Part shown: positions 1-8,510 of the stretch, piece after piece
How positions within the stretch are numbered: position 1 is the stretch's first letter
Layout of the letters: every line of letters begins with the position of its first letter
From: JBEKCP01 sp049509515
GTDB taxonomy: Bacteria; Planctomycetota; Planctomycetia; Pirellulales; Thermoguttaceae
Assembly (NCBI GenBank): GCA_049509515.1
Contig: JBEKZV010000013.1
Coordinates: 97,206 to 161,205 of the forward strand
Direction: 5' to 3'
Length of the DNA stretch: 64,000 bases
Notes under the pieces: generated by a model
What the model was told of the DNA's origin: nothing
Database searches by the model: none
Seen by the model: the letters and a program-made list of their open reading frames with translations, nothing else
Translations under genes and position numbers: made by a program

Positions 1-993
1 CGCGAGGGGCCGCTGGACATGGGCCGCGGCGCCAGCATCATCTCCCAGGTGGCCGAGGGACTCCAGCACGCCCACGAGCACGGCATGGTCCACCGCGACG
101 TCAAGCCCGGCAACGTACTGGTGACCACCGAGGGCGAGGCCAAGCTCTCGGACCTGGGGCTGGCCGGCCGGATGACCCGCGGCACGGACGACGATCCCCG
201 CTGGGGCAAGATCGTCGGCACGGCCGATTACCTCTCGCCCGACCACATCGCCGACCCCTGGAACCCCACACCGGCCTGGGACATCTACTCGCTCGGCTGC
301 ACGATGTACTACGCGGTGACGGGCAAGGTGCCGTTTCCGGGGGGCACGACGGCCGAGAAGGCCGGGGCCCACCGCGATCTCCACGCCCATCCCCTGGACC
401 CGCGACGGCTGAACCATGCCCTGAGCGACACCTTCGTCGACCTGCTGGCCGACATGATGGCCAAAGAGCCCGCCGAGCGGATCGCGTCGGCCGCCGAGGT
501 GGTCCGGCGGCTGGCCCCGTGGGCGAGCCGGGCACCGTGGAACCAGCGGGCGGCCGGGGTCCCCCAGGGAATCCTCGAAGAGGATCGGCGGGGCGGTGGG
601 CCGCCGCTGCTGGGGCCGGCCCCGCCGGCCCCGCTTCGCGTGGTGCCCGCGGCGGCGCCGTCGATCCCGATGCCGCCGCCCCCGCCGCCGGGCCCGCCGG
701 CCAGCCTACCACCGTTGGTGGTACCGCCCCCGGTGGTCCGGCCGCCGGTGCCGCTGGCGGCGGCGCCCTACGCACTGCCGGCCGAGCCGCGGCTTCGCGA
801 CACGCTCCCCGATCTGCCCGAGTCGCCCGACGCCCTTAACGCCGATGGTCAGGCCAGCGGCGACAGCATGAGTCTGATCGTGGTCACTGGGCGGCCGGTG
901 GCGGCACCGTTGATCCTGCTGCTGGTCTTGCTGCCGATTGCGCTGGCGGCGGCCGCGCTAGTGATCGCCTGGCTTTGGGACCTGGGGTTCTGA
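1..993 (+). CDS. Ser/Thr protein kinase, C-terminal part (cut by window start)
   Basis: This is a Hanks-type kinase that phosphorylates Ser/Thr residues, anchored in the membrane by its C-terminus. The frame is open from base 1, so the start lies outside the window. The catalytic loop HRDVKPGN is near residue 29 of the visible part, followed by a metal-binding motif that reads DLG instead of DFG. The activation segment leads to DYLSPDH and the C-lobe to DIYSLGCTMYY. After about residue 190 comes a long proline/alanine-rich linker, then one hydrophobic helix at the extreme C-terminus (PLILLLVLLPIALAAAALVI) ending a few residues before the stop. The N-lobe is not visible. This domain order is common in planctomycete kinases. 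The kinase call is firm. Substrates are unknown. Confidence 0.93.
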   Translation, partial: REGPLDMGRGASIISQVAEGLQHAHEHGMVHRDVKPGNVLVTTEGEAKLSDLGLAGRMTRGTDDDPRWGKIVGTADYLSPDHIADPWNPTPAWDIYSLGCTMYYAVTGKVPFPGGTTAEKAGAHRDLHAHPLDPRRLNHALSDTFVDLLADMMAKEPAERIASAAEVVRRLAPWASRAPWNQRAAGVPQGILEEDRRGGGPPLLGPAPPAPLRVVPAAAPSIPMPPPPPPGPPASLPPLVVPPPVVRPPVPLAAAPYALPAEPRLRDTLPDLPESPDALNADGQASGDSMSLIVVTGRPVAAPLILLLVLLPIALAAAALVIAWLWDLGF

Positions 994-997
994 GCAG

Positions 998-1062
998 GAG
1001 CCGCACAGAGAATAGGTTGGCCGATGGCGGCTCGTGGTGCACACACTATTCTTTTGCGGCTC
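998..1062. terminator. Inverted repeat between convergent genes
   Basis: GAGCCGCACAGAGAATAG at 998-1015 is nearly complementary to CTATTCTTTTGCGGCTC at 1046-1062, giving a stem of about 17 pairs with a small bulge and a 30-base loop. It lies exactly between the kinase stop and the stop of the convergent NYN gene, so it could terminate transcription from both sides. There is no strong T tract, so the terminator role is inferred. Confidence 0.45.
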
Positions 1063-1063
1063 G

Positions 1064-1561
1064 TTACAAACCGAACTGGCGGACCCAGTATTCCACGTCC
1101 TCTTGCAAGAGCGGCAGGGCGGGGCGATCGGGCGCATCGGCGGAGGCCTGGTGACGCTCGCGGCGGCGGCGGACGACCTCGGCATACCAGGCGTCGCTGG
1201 CGACGGCCCTGGCGCGGCGGCGGCGGGCGGCCCGCTGAATGGCCCGGTCGCTGGAAACCACCGTCAAACGCCGCGGCGCAGAGTCGGCGCGAATCAACTC
1301 CTCGATCACCGTGTCCGCCTCTTGATCGGCGGGGGCGAAACGGACCGTGATGCCCCGGTGCAAGGTCTGCCGCGGGAGGCCCCGCGGGGCCTCCCGGGCG
1401 TCGAAGACCACGGTGGTGCGCGATACCTCCGGGGGATCGAGCGACTCGGCAAGGAAGTTCAGCAGCGCCAGCCGGGCCCGCTCGAGGCCCCCCGGCCCCT
1501 GCCCGCCGCCGAGGATGCCCACCACGTTCAGCACGTTGTAGCCGTCGATCAATAGCGGCAT
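1064..1561 (-). CDS. NYN (PIN-like) domain protein, YacP/Rae1-like RNase
   Basis: This 165-residue protein consists of a single NYN domain. It opens with MPLLIDGYNV, the usual first strand carrying the catalytic Asp, and has further acidic motifs VVFDAR (about residue 53) and VVSSDRAIQ (about residue 103). YacP/Rae1-type members are metal-dependent ribonucleases, so an RNA-cleaving role is likely but not shown. The ATG is 5 bases downstream of the pyrC stop, so the gene is almost certainly co-transcribed with pyrC. A longer frame running upstream over pyrC is an overlap artefact. The start was chosen because the family begins at this strand. Confidence 0.8.
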   Translation of the reverse strand: MPLLIDGYNVLNVVGILGGGQGPGGLERARLALLNFLAESLDPPEVSRTTVVFDAREAPRGLPRQTLHRGITVRFAPADQEADTVIEELIRADSAPRRLTVVSSDRAIQRAARRRRARAVASDAWYAEVVRRRRERHQASADAPDRPALPLLQEDVEYWVRQFGL

Positions 1562-1566
1562 GGATT

Positions 1567-2856
1567 CTACGCCGTGCCCCTCTGGAATTCTACGCGGCCG
1601 GCAACGAAAGTCGTCTCGGCCCGGCCCACCAGTTCCATGCCGGCAAAGGCGGTATTGGTGCTCTTCGAGCGGAACTCCGCGGGGTCGACCCGCCAGCGGG
1701 CCTTGGGGTCGATGATGGTGATGTCCGCATCGGCCCCCAAGGCCAGCGTCCCTTTGGGGATGCCCAGGATTCGGGCCGGATTGACGGTCATTTTCGCCAG
1801 GGCGGAGGGCCAATCCAGGTGTCCCGGCTCGATCAGCCGGGTGACCGCCAATCCCAGCGCGGTCTCCAGGCCCACGATGCCGAAGGGGGCCTGATCCAGC
1901 TCCTGCATCTTCTTCTCCTTGGCATGGGGGGCGTGGTCGGAGGCGATCACGTCGATCGTGCCGTCGACCAGGCCGGCGATGACCGCCTCGACGTGCTCCT
2001 TGCCGCGCAAGGGGGGGTTCATCTTGTAGTTGGAGTCGAAGGAGCGGAGGCACTCGTCGGTGAGGGTGAAGTGATGGGGCGTGGCCTCGGCGGTGACGCG
2101 GACCCCGCGGAGCTTCGCCCGGCGGAGGGCCTCGATCCCGTTGAGGGTCGTGACGTGCATGATGTGCAAGCGGCCGCCGGTGGCCTCGGCCAGCGAGATG
2201 TCGCGGCTGGTCATCACGTCCTCGGCGGCGGCGGGGATGCCGCTCAGGCCCAGCACCAGCGACACGAGTCCTTCGTGCATCACGCCGCGGCTCGTCAGCT
2301 CGCGGACCTCGGGGTGGTTCAGCACCGGCTTGTCGAACATCAGGCAGTACTCGAAGGCCCGCCGCATCAGCTCGGCGTCGTAGACCGGGCTGCCGTCGTC
2401 GCTGAAGCCGACCGCGCCGGCCTCGACCAACTGCCCGATCTCGGCCAGCTCCTTCCCCTCGCGGTTCTTGCTGACGCAGGCCACGACGAACACGTTCGCA
2501 TGACCCTTGTGGGCGGCCTGTTGGCGGACGAACTCGACGGCGGCCTGGCTGTCGATGGGCGGATCGGTGTTGGGCATGCAGGCCAGCGAGGTGAAACCGC
2601 CGTGGACCGCCGCCGCCGTGCCCGACTCGATCGTCTCGTCCTCCTCGAATCCCGGCTCGCGGAGGTGGACGTGCATGTCCACCAGCCCCGGCGCGACGAT
2701 CCGGCCCGCGGCGTCGTACACCTCCATACCCTCGCCGGCGGGCACGTCGTAGGCGGCGATGCGGCCCCCCTCCACCAACAGGTTCATCACCCGGTCCAGC
2801 GACTGGCTGGGATCAATCACGCGGCCGTTGGCAATCAGGAGCTTTGGCGTCGTCAT
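1567..2856 (-). CDS. pyrC: Dihydroorotase
   Basis: Catalyses the reversible cyclisation of N-carbamoyl-L-aspartate to dihydroorotate, the third step of UMP synthesis in the cytoplasm. At 429 residues it has the length of type I bacterial dihydroorotases. Visible metal-site motifs in order are DMHVHLREPG (His62, His64), GFSDDG (about residue 153, the bridging Asp of type I enzymes), NHPEV, HIMHVTT and the catalytic-Asp motif ASDHAPH (about residue 306). PNTDPP is also present. The gene follows pyrB and an unknown gene and precedes the NYN gene on the same strand. A tract of heptamer repeats begins 10 bases upstream of the start codon. Confidence 0.97.
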   Translation of the reverse strand: MTTPKLLIANGRVIDPSQSLDRVMNLLVEGGRIAAYDVPAGEGMEVYDAAGRIVAPGLVDMHVHLREPGFEEDETIESGTAAAVHGGFTSLACMPNTDPPIDSQAAVEFVRQQAAHKGHANVFVVACVSKNREGKELAEIGQLVEAGAVGFSDDGSPVYDAELMRRAFEYCLMFDKPVLNHPEVRELTSRGVMHEGLVSLVLGLSGIPAAAEDVMTSRDISLAEATGGRLHIMHVTTLNGIEALRRAKLRGVRVTAEATPHHFTLTDECLRSFDSNYKMNPPLRGKEHVEAVIAGLVDGTIDVIASDHAPHAKEKKMQELDQAPFGIVGLETALGLAVTRLIEPGHLDWPSALAKMTVNPARILGIPKGTLALGADADITIIDPKARWRVDPAEFRSKSTNTAFAGMELVGRAETTFVAGRVEFQRGTA

Positions 2857-2866
2857 CGGCGGGCGA

Positions 2867-2894
2867 GGGATTGGGGATTAGGGATTAGGGATTG
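2867..2894. repeat. Heptamer tandem repeat upstream of pyrC
   Basis: Four consecutive 7-base units (GGGATTG, GGGATTA, GGGATTA, GGGATTG) lie in the short spacer between the unknown gene and pyrC. Read on the coding strand of pyrC they are CCAATCC/CTAATCC words. The same words occur at 3647-3688 and 18857-18919, each time close to a start codon. Confidence 0.85.
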
Positions 2895-2930
2895 GACTTG
2901 TGTGCAACCCGGTTTCAAAGGGTGCGGCCG

Positions 2931-3611
2931 CTAGCGCGAAGCCGACTCCGGTTCATCGTCGGCGCTCGTTCGGAACAGCGGGCCGTCGGCCTCGTCGTGA
3001 ACGCGCGTGTATCCGAAATGGCCAAGCACGGCCCGGCACAGCGAGACCGCGTTGTTTGCCGAAAGGTTGCATTGGACGTAGATGTCCGTACCCGGCACGA
3101 TCCGCCCCGAGTCCCGGCCAGACCTGTCGCCAGTCTTCAACTCACCCGGGTCGCGCGCGAAATACGGTCGTCTGTTACCGACGATGTTCGTCGCGCGGTG
3201 GAACGTCCGCCGGTTCTCCGCGGCCACCAACCCGCAGAGCGCCGGGGGAAGGTTGCACCAATCCCACCCCCGCACGTCGTGCCTCACGCTCTCGCCGGAA
3301 TCGCCTTTGAACTCGAACCAGAAGACTTTCCCGCCCCTGTAGCGCCCGCCGCGGTTTGTGTCAACCTCGGTCAGCCCCCGCCGCACCCGCCGCAGGTGGG
3401 CGACCTCGCCGTCGGCGGCCAGCAACCCTAGGCGGCCGGTAATGAATTCGCAGATCTCCTGGTTATCGACCCACGGGTCGTCCTGCCCCCAACGCCTCGC
3501 TGCCTCGTCGCGAAGAAAGCGAACGAGGCTGGGCGCCGGCTCGCGAGCGAGACCATGCCACAGCGCCAGCAGCCGCCGGTAACCCTCGGGGGTGTGCTCG
3601 AAAATTGCCAT
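2931..3611 (-). CDS. Hypothetical protein encoded between pyrB and pyrC
   Basis: I do not recognise this 226-residue protein. It begins MAIFEHTPEGYRRLLALWHG, is rich in Arg, Trp and acidic residues, and has no signal peptide or membrane segment. It appears to be cytoplasmic and globular. Motifs that might help a search are GRYRGGKVFWFEFKGD, RGWDWCNLPPALCG and a C-terminal block DIYVQCNLSANNAVSLCR. The frame continues 16 codons further upstream, but that extension is encoded partly by heptamer-repeat DNA, so the internal ATG at 3611 was preferred. Heptamer tracts lie on both sides of the gene (2867-2894 and 3647-3688), which is compatible with it being an insertion into a pyrB-pyrC pair. Confidence 0.6.
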   Translation of the reverse strand: MAIFEHTPEGYRRLLALWHGLAREPAPSLVRFLRDEAARRWGQDDPWVDNQEICEFITGRLGLLAADGEVAHLRRVRRGLTEVDTNRGGRYRGGKVFWFEFKGDSGESVRHDVRGWDWCNLPPALCGLVAAENRRTFHRATNIVGNRRPYFARDPGELKTGDRSGRDSGRIVPGTDIYVQCNLSANNAVSLCRAVLGHFGYTRVHDEADGPLFRTSADDEPESASR

Positions 3612-3646
3612 GCCAACGCCCTCGCAATGCCCGGTTAAGCCACGCC

Positions 3647-3688
3647 CTCCAATCCCCAATCCCCAATCCCCAATCCCTAATCCCTAAT
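3647..3688. repeat. Heptamer tandem repeat at the pyrB stop
   Basis: Six 7-base units run CTCCAAT, three CCCCAAT, two CCCTAAT. The tract covers the spacer upstream of the unknown gene and includes the pyrB stop codon at 3677-3679, so the last residues of PyrB (GGGIRD) are encoded at the edge of the repeat. Confidence 0.9.
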
Positions 3689-4660
3689 CCCTCCCCCCCT
3701 CTCCCCTTGCAGCAGCCACAGGACCGCCATGCGGACCGCCACGCCGTTGGTGACCTGCTCGAGGATGGCCGACTGCGAGCCGTCGGCCACGTCGGCCGAG
3801 ACCTCCACGCCGCGGTTGATCGGCCCGGGGGCCAGGATCAAGATGTCGCGCTTGGCCCGGGCCAGCCGCTGGCGATCCATCGTGTACAGGTGGGCGTACT
3901 CGCGGACCGAGGGGAACGGCCGGGTCGCCTGCCGCTCGAACTGGATCCGCAGCAAGTTCAGCACGTCCACCCGCGGCAAGATGGCATCCAGGCTGTAGGA
4001 ATATTCGACGCCCAACTCCGCCCAGCGAGGCGAGACGAGCGTCGAGGGCCCGCACACGATCACCTTCGCCCCGAGCTTCATCAACCCCCAGATGTTCGAC
4101 CGGGCAGTGCGGCTGTGCTGGATGTCGCCCACCAGGGCCACCGTTAGTCCCGCGATCCGGCCGAGCCGCTGCCGGATGGTCATAATGTCCAGGAGCCCTT
4201 GCGTGGGGTGCTCGTGCGGCCCGTCCCCGGCGTTGATGACCGACGAGCGGAGGTTCTGGGCCAGCAGGTGGGGGGTGCCCGGGGTATGGTGCCGCACGAC
4301 CATCACGTCGATGCCCATGGCCTCGATGTTCTTGGCCGTGTCGACGACCGTCTCCCCCTTGGAGAGGCTGCTGGTGGCGGCGGAGAAATCGAGCGTGTCG
4401 GCCCCGAGCCGTCGGGCGGCCAGGGCGAAACTGGTCCGCGTCCGCGTGGAATTTTCGAAGAACAGGTTGACGCACGTCTTGCCGGCCAAGAGCGGCATTT
4501 TCCGCTGCTGCTGGTCCATCGCCCGCCGGAAAACGGCGGCCGTGTCGAGGATCAGCGTCAGCTCCTCGGCCGAGAGATCCTCCAGCCCCAACAGGTGCCG
4601 CCGCTGCCACCACGAGGGCACGGCGCCCAACTCGGGCCGCTGGACCGTTTGCGTTGCCAT
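3677..4660 (-). CDS. pyrB: Aspartate carbamoyltransferase, catalytic chain
   Basis: Condenses carbamoyl phosphate with aspartate, the committed step of pyrimidine synthesis. The 327-residue product carries the carbamoyl-phosphate site FENSTRTRTSF (about residue 49), the SLSKGET loop, HPTQGLLD, and a C-terminal LAPGPINRGVE. The ATG at 4660 was chosen over an upstream frame extension because GGGAGG lies 6 to 7 bases before it. No regulatory chain gene is nearby, so the enzyme may act without PyrI, as in other unregulated trimeric forms. First gene of the reverse-strand pyr cluster. Its last codons run into heptamer-repeat DNA, giving a glycine-rich tail. Confidence 0.97.
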   Translation of the reverse strand: MATQTVQRPELGAVPSWWQRRHLLGLEDLSAEELTLILDTAAVFRRAMDQQQRKMPLLAGKTCVNLFFENSTRTRTSFALAARRLGADTLDFSAATSSLSKGETVVDTAKNIEAMGIDVMVVRHHTPGTPHLLAQNLRSSVINAGDGPHEHPTQGLLDIMTIRQRLGRIAGLTVALVGDIQHSRTARSNIWGLMKLGAKVIVCGPSTLVSPRWAELGVEYSYSLDAILPRVDVLNLLRIQFERQATRPFPSVREYAHLYTMDRQRLARAKRDILILAPGPINRGVEVSADVADGSQSAILEQVTNGVAVRMAVLWLLQGERGGGIRD

Positions 4661-4849
4661 GGCGTACCTCCCGCGAGCCCGCGTGCCACCCGCGAGCTTC
4701 CGGCCTGATTCTAGCAACCGCATGAAATGCTGCAAGCCGGTCTGCGGGCGCGGGGCGCCGAAATCCCGGGGCCTGGACGAATGAGCTCGGCGTAGAAGTC
4801 CAAAGCAGCGGAGCCGAAACGCGGGGGCGGCTAGTGGTCCATTTTCATT

Positions 4850-6049
4850 CTAGCGTTCCTGTTCCACCTCTGGCCGCTGACCCACTCGCGAGGTCGTGGG
4901 CTCCTGGTCTTCGCGGGATTCGACCAGCTTGCCGTCCGCCGTCCAGCGCAACCACTTGGTCACGAGCTTGCCGGCCTTGTATTCGCCGAGGGACTCCTTC
5001 AGCCCGTTGGGATGCCAGGTAATCCAGGCACCGGTCTTCCTGCCGGCGTCAAACTCGCCTTCGGCTTGCTCCTGGCCGTTCTCGTACCACCAAGTGAACT
5101 TGCCCACCGCGACGCCGCGGTCATACTGTCCCTCGGTCTTCTTGATTCCGCTGGGATACCACTCGGTCCACACCCCGTGTTGCTGGTCCGGCCCGGCGGG
5201 GGCACTCGCCGAGGTGGCGATCTTGGTGTGCCCCCAGTCGTAGGTCGCCTCCGGCATGTCCGACGCGCGGAGGTAAGCGCCCTCGTAGCGTTTCTGCCCG
5301 AGCGTGTACCATCCGACCGTCTTGACGACGCACTTGCCGTCGATGTACGTATTCTGACTCAGCGTCTTGCCCTCGCGGTCCCACTCCAGCACGTCGCCGT
5401 TGAGGGTCCCATTGACGTAAGTCGCTTCGAGGTGTTTCTGGCCGTTGGAATGCCACCAGGTCCACGTGCCCGAGCGAGTGCCGTTGTCGAAGCTCCACTG
5501 GATGATGCTCTGGCCGTGGCTGTCCTTGATGGTCCAGGTGCCGTGGAGGCGGCCGTCCTGGAACGTCGCTTCGGAGGCGAATGGTCCGGACCACTGCTTG
5601 TCGTTACTTGCGGAGAAGAGGTGGCCTTCGTCCGTGGCGAGCTGCTGGGTCCATTTCCCCTGTTGTTTCCCGTTGAGGAATTCGCCCGCCTTGACGACGT
5701 CGCCGCTGGGGGCGTACAGCTTGAAGGTCCCTTGATTGAAGTAGTTTCCGGCCGCGTCCTGGCCCACCTCGCGCTCGATCTTGACCTTCCCGTCCGGATA
5801 ACGCTCCGTGACCATTTCGACTTTGCCCATGTCGAGGATGCCGTCGGCGGCCGCGGTCGCCTTGGCGGGCGCGACCGTGGGCGCCGTCTTGTGCTGAGCC
5901 GTCGTGGCGGGCGACGGGGCGTCCGCCACGTTGATCGTCGTCGAAGTGCTCGGAGATTCCTGCCTGAGCCCTTGGGCTCCCGCCGTGACACTCGCGAGCG
6001 CGATCCCGACGGCGCCAGCCGTTCGCAAGAAAGCCTTGGTCACGTTCAT
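4850..6049 (-). CDS. Secreted MORN-repeat (YwqK-like) protein
   Basis: A 399-residue exported protein made of MORN_2 repeats. It starts with a signal peptide (MNVTKAFLRTAGAVGIALAS, cut near TAGAQG) and a Ser/Thr/Pro/Ala-rich linker of about 60 residues. Then come about ten repeats of the pattern W-x-x-x-G-x-x-x-x-G-x-[YF], such as WYPSGIKKTEGQY and WYENGQEQAEGEF. Such repeats form beta-hairpins. Databases often name the family a YwqK antitoxin, but nothing here suggests a toxin partner. AGGAGG lies about 8 bases upstream of the ATG at 6049, and a longer frame to 6130 is therefore rejected. Likely monocistronic, divergent from rluB. Role unknown, probably at the cell surface. Confidence 0.85.
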   Translation of the reverse strand: MNVTKAFLRTAGAVGIALASVTAGAQGLRQESPSTSTTINVADAPSPATTAQHKTAPTVAPAKATAAADGILDMGKVEMVTERYPDGKVKIEREVGQDAAGNYFNQGTFKLYAPSGDVVKAGEFLNGKQQGKWTQQLATDEGHLFSASNDKQWSGPFASEATFQDGRLHGTWTIKDSHGQSIIQWSFDNGTRSGTWTWWHSNGQKHLEATYVNGTLNGDVLEWDREGKTLSQNTYIDGKCVVKTVGWYTLGQKRYEGAYLRASDMPEATYDWGHTKIATSASAPAGPDQQHGVWTEWYPSGIKKTEGQYDRGVAVGKFTWWYENGQEQAEGEFDAGRKTGAWITWHPNGLKESLGEYKAGKLVTKWLRWTADGKLVESREDQEPTTSRVGQRPEVEQER

Positions 6050-6408
6050 CAGCACTCCTCCTGTCCATAGAGCAAAAAGGGTTACAAGCAAGCCGTTCAG
6101 CGCCGTGCCATCCCGTAGCACGGACACCATTCACTACTTGTGGGGGAGAAGGAACGGCAGAGTTATCGCGCCTGGACGTCCTTTCCGTCATAGTAGGTCG
6201 GCGCTACGGCTCTCCTACAATGCGTCTTTTCGTCCTCCCCATTAAAGGCATTATCGCCCGCAAGACTTAACCTGCCCGCTGGCCGCACGGCTGTGCAGGC
6301 TCAAGTCCTGTTTCCATAACTGCTTACCGCCCCTGTCGGACTGAAAGCCGCCCGAGTATGATGGGAAGACGGGTTCGATAACCAGTCCTGATTGGCTTGC
6401 GCAGCGCC
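6050..6408. other. Divergent intergenic region without a gene
   Basis: About 360 bases separate the start codons of the MORN gene (reverse) and rluB (forward). No frame here has coding character and no strong palindrome is visible. It presumably holds the two divergent promoters, but I cannot assign boxes with confidence. Confidence 0.5.
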
Positions 6409-7248
6409 ATGGCTGTACCTGCTCCCGGACGCCGAAATGCACGCTCGAAGCCGCCAAACGGCGGCCGGGGGCCCGTCCGTGGGCGGCCGCGGCGGCCGGC
6501 ACCGCCGCCGAAGACTTTGGGCCCGGCGGGGCCGGAACGGCTGCAAAAAGTCCTGGCGGCCGCGGGACTGGGCAGCCGCCGGCAGTGCGAAGAGCTCATC
6601 ACCAGCGGCCGCGTCGAGGTGGACCGGGAAACGGTCACGCAACTGGGCACCCGCGTGGACCCTGCCCGGCAGGAAGTCCGCGTGGACGGCCAATCCCTGG
6701 TCGTCGGCCGCCGCGTCTACTGGGCCCTCCACAAGCCCAAGGGCGTGGTGTCGACCAACTGGGACCCTTCGGGCAGACCGCGGGTGGTGGACTTGGTCCC
6801 GGCCCACGGCAGCCGGCTGTTTGCCGTCGGGCGGCTCGACTTGACCAGCGAGGGCCTGATCCTGGTCACCAACGACGGCGAGCTGGCCAACCGGCTTACC
6901 CATCCGCGCTATGGCGTGAGCAAGACGTACCGGGTACAGGTGGCGGGGCGGCCCACGCCCGAAATCCTCACCCGGCTCCGCCGCGGTGTCCACCTGGCGG
7001 AGGGGATGGCCCGGGCCGAGCGGGTCGAAGTCTGCTCGCATCACAAAGACAGCACGTGGCTGGAGATGGTCCTCCGCGAGGGCCGCAACCGCGAGATCCG
7101 CCGGCTGTTGGCCCGCGTGGGGCACAAGGTCCTGCGGTTGGTGCGGACGGCCGTCGGGCCGATCGGGTTGGGGAAACTGCCGCCGGGCGCGTGCCGCCCA
7201 CTGGGGGCGGACGAGGTCCGGCAGTTGCGAGCGAGTTGCCAGCCATGA
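6409..7248 (+). CDS. rluB: 23S rRNA pseudouridine synthase, RluB family
   Basis: Isomerises a uridine of 23S rRNA to pseudouridine. The 279-residue protein starts with a basic Pro/Gly/Arg-rich tail of about 40 residues that probably binds RNA. An S4 domain follows (ERLQKVLAAAGLGSRRQCEE onward). Next is the RsuA/RluB/E/F catalytic domain with the active-site Asp in GRLDLTSEGLILVTNDG, then KTYRVQV and REGRNREIRRLL. The ATG at 6409 is used; a TTG four codons upstream is possible. The stop overlaps the start of pyrK as ATGA, which implies translational coupling of two functionally unrelated genes. RluB rather than RsuA is inferred from the S4 plus long basic N-terminus. Confidence 0.92.
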   Translation: MAVPAPGRRNARSKPPNGGRGPVRGRPRRPAPPPKTLGPAGPERLQKVLAAAGLGSRRQCEELITSGRVEVDRETVTQLGTRVDPARQEVRVDGQSLVVGRRVYWALHKPKGVVSTNWDPSGRPRVVDLVPAHGSRLFAVGRLDLTSEGLILVTNDGELANRLTHPRYGVSKTYRVQVAGRPTPEILTRLRRGVHLAEGMARAERVEVCSHHKDSTWLEMVLREGRNREIRRLLARVGHKVLRLVRTAVGPIGLGKLPPGACRPLGADEVRQLRASCQP

Positions 7249-8102
7249 GTTGTCAGTCGCCGGGATTCGTCTGGCAGGGAACGGTCCAGATTGCGGAAAA
7301 CGTCCCGCTGGCTCGGGATACGTATCGCGTGGCCTTCCGCTGTCCGGAGATCGCGCGGCGGATCGTGCCCGGGCAGTTCGTGATGCTGCGGTTGGCCGGG
7401 GCCAACGACCCGCTCTTGGGCCGGCCGCTGGCCATGTACGAGGTGCTGGCGGGGGCCGGCGGGGAGCCGGAGTCTCTGGCGATCGTCTACCAGGCGGTCG
7501 GCAAGCTGACCCGGCGGCTGGCCGGCCTCAAGCCGGGCATCCTCGTGGAGGTCTGGGGGCCGCTGGGCAACGGCTTCCCGCCCAGCGAGACGGCCCACCT
7601 GGTGATGGTGGCGGGTGGCATCGGCCAGACGCCTTTCCTGGCCCTGGCCCGGGAGGCCCTGGGCCACGCGCGGTACGGCAATCCGCCCCGGCAGGTCCCG
7701 CGGGCCCGGCAGGTCACGCTCTGCTACGGTGCCCGCACGGCCGAGTTCCTGGCCTGCGTGGACGACTTCCGCCAGGCCGGCGTGGAGGTGCACCTGAGCA
7801 CGGACGACGGCTCGGCGGGGCACTGCGGACCGGTGACCGACCTGATGCGGCTGGTGGTGGGCACGTCGGCCATGCCGTGCCGGGTGGTGGCCTGCGGGCC
7901 GGAGCGGATGCTGGCGGCCACGGCCGAGCTGGCCCGGCGACTGGACGTGCCCTGTCAAGTCTCGCTGGAAAGCCCGATGGCCTGCGGCATCGGCATCTGC
8001 TTCAGTTGCGTGGCAAAGGTCCGCGACGCGTCGGGGCAGTGGGACTACCGGCGGATCTGCGTCGAGGGGCCGGTGTTCGACGCCGCGGACGTGGAGTTCT
8101 GA
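7245..8102 (+). CDS. pyrK: Dihydroorotate dehydrogenase electron transfer subunit
   Basis: Flavin/iron-sulfur reductase subunit that passes electrons from dihydroorotate dehydrogenase (PyrD type 1B) to NAD+. The 285-residue protein has an FAD-binding beta barrel with GRPLAMYEV, an NAD-binding fold with MVAGGIGQTPF, and near the C-terminus the [2Fe-2S] cysteines in CGIGICFSCVAKV plus a fourth in RRICVEGPVF. The start overlaps the rluB stop by ATGA. No pyrD is in the window, so the catalytic partner is encoded elsewhere, which is less usual because pyrK and pyrD are often adjacent. Related sulfide dehydrogenase subunits share the fold, but the cysteine spacing and length fit PyrK. Confidence 0.92.
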   Translation: MSCQSPGFVWQGTVQIAENVPLARDTYRVAFRCPEIARRIVPGQFVMLRLAGANDPLLGRPLAMYEVLAGAGGEPESLAIVYQAVGKLTRRLAGLKPGILVEVWGPLGNGFPPSETAHLVMVAGGIGQTPFLALAREALGHARYGNPPRQVPRARQVTLCYGARTAEFLACVDDFRQAGVEVHLSTDDGSAGHCGPVTDLMRLVVGTSAMPCRVVACGPERMLAATAELARRLDVPCQVSLESPMACGIGICFSCVAKVRDASGQWDYRRICVEGPVFDAADVEF

Positions 8103-8197
8103 CGACGGCGGAAGGACCAAGGATGAAGGCAGCCGCTTGCGGCTTCGCAGGCCCTCCGCTGCGGCGGCAGTTTGCCGCCGGCTGCGCACCTTCCGCC

Positions 8198-8482
8198 TTA
8201 CGATTGCGCGGGGGCCGGGCTTTTTCGGGCCTTGATCCGCGCCGAGAGCCGCGACTTGGTCCGGGCCGCAGCGTTGCGATGGATGATCTTGTGCGCCGCC
8301 GCCCGATCGAGTTTCTGGGCGGCCGCCCGCAGCTCGGTCTCGGCCCGGGCGACGTCGCCGGCCCCGAGCGCGTCGGTCACTTTGCGGCATTGGGTCCGTA
8401 ACGAGCGTTTGATCGAGCGGTTGCGCTCGCGGCGCACGATGTTCTGCCGAAGTCGTTTCTTGGCACTCTTGATTTGGGGCAT
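8198..8482 (-). CDS. rpsT: 30S ribosomal protein S20
   Basis: Binds 16S rRNA early in small-subunit assembly. The 94-residue basic protein begins MPQIKSAKKRLRQNIVRRER and contains the family block HKIIHRNAAARTKSRLSARI. The length is slightly above the usual 85 to 90 because of a short C-terminal Ser/Pro/Ala tail. The start is 28 bases downstream of the TPR gene stop on the same strand, so read-through from that gene is likely. It converges on pyrK. Confidence 0.98.
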   Translation of the reverse strand: MPQIKSAKKRLRQNIVRRERNRSIKRSLRTQCRKVTDALGAGDVARAETELRAAAQKLDRAAAHKIIHRNAAARTKSRLSARIKARKSPAPAQS

Positions 8483-8510
8483 GGCTTCCGTCGCACGTGG
8501 TGTGGGGATG

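Noticed and set aside
4850..6049. YwqK-type antitoxin of a toxin-antitoxin pair
   Set aside because: The MORN repeats match, but the protein is exported and no toxin gene adjoins it; the family name is not evidence of function.
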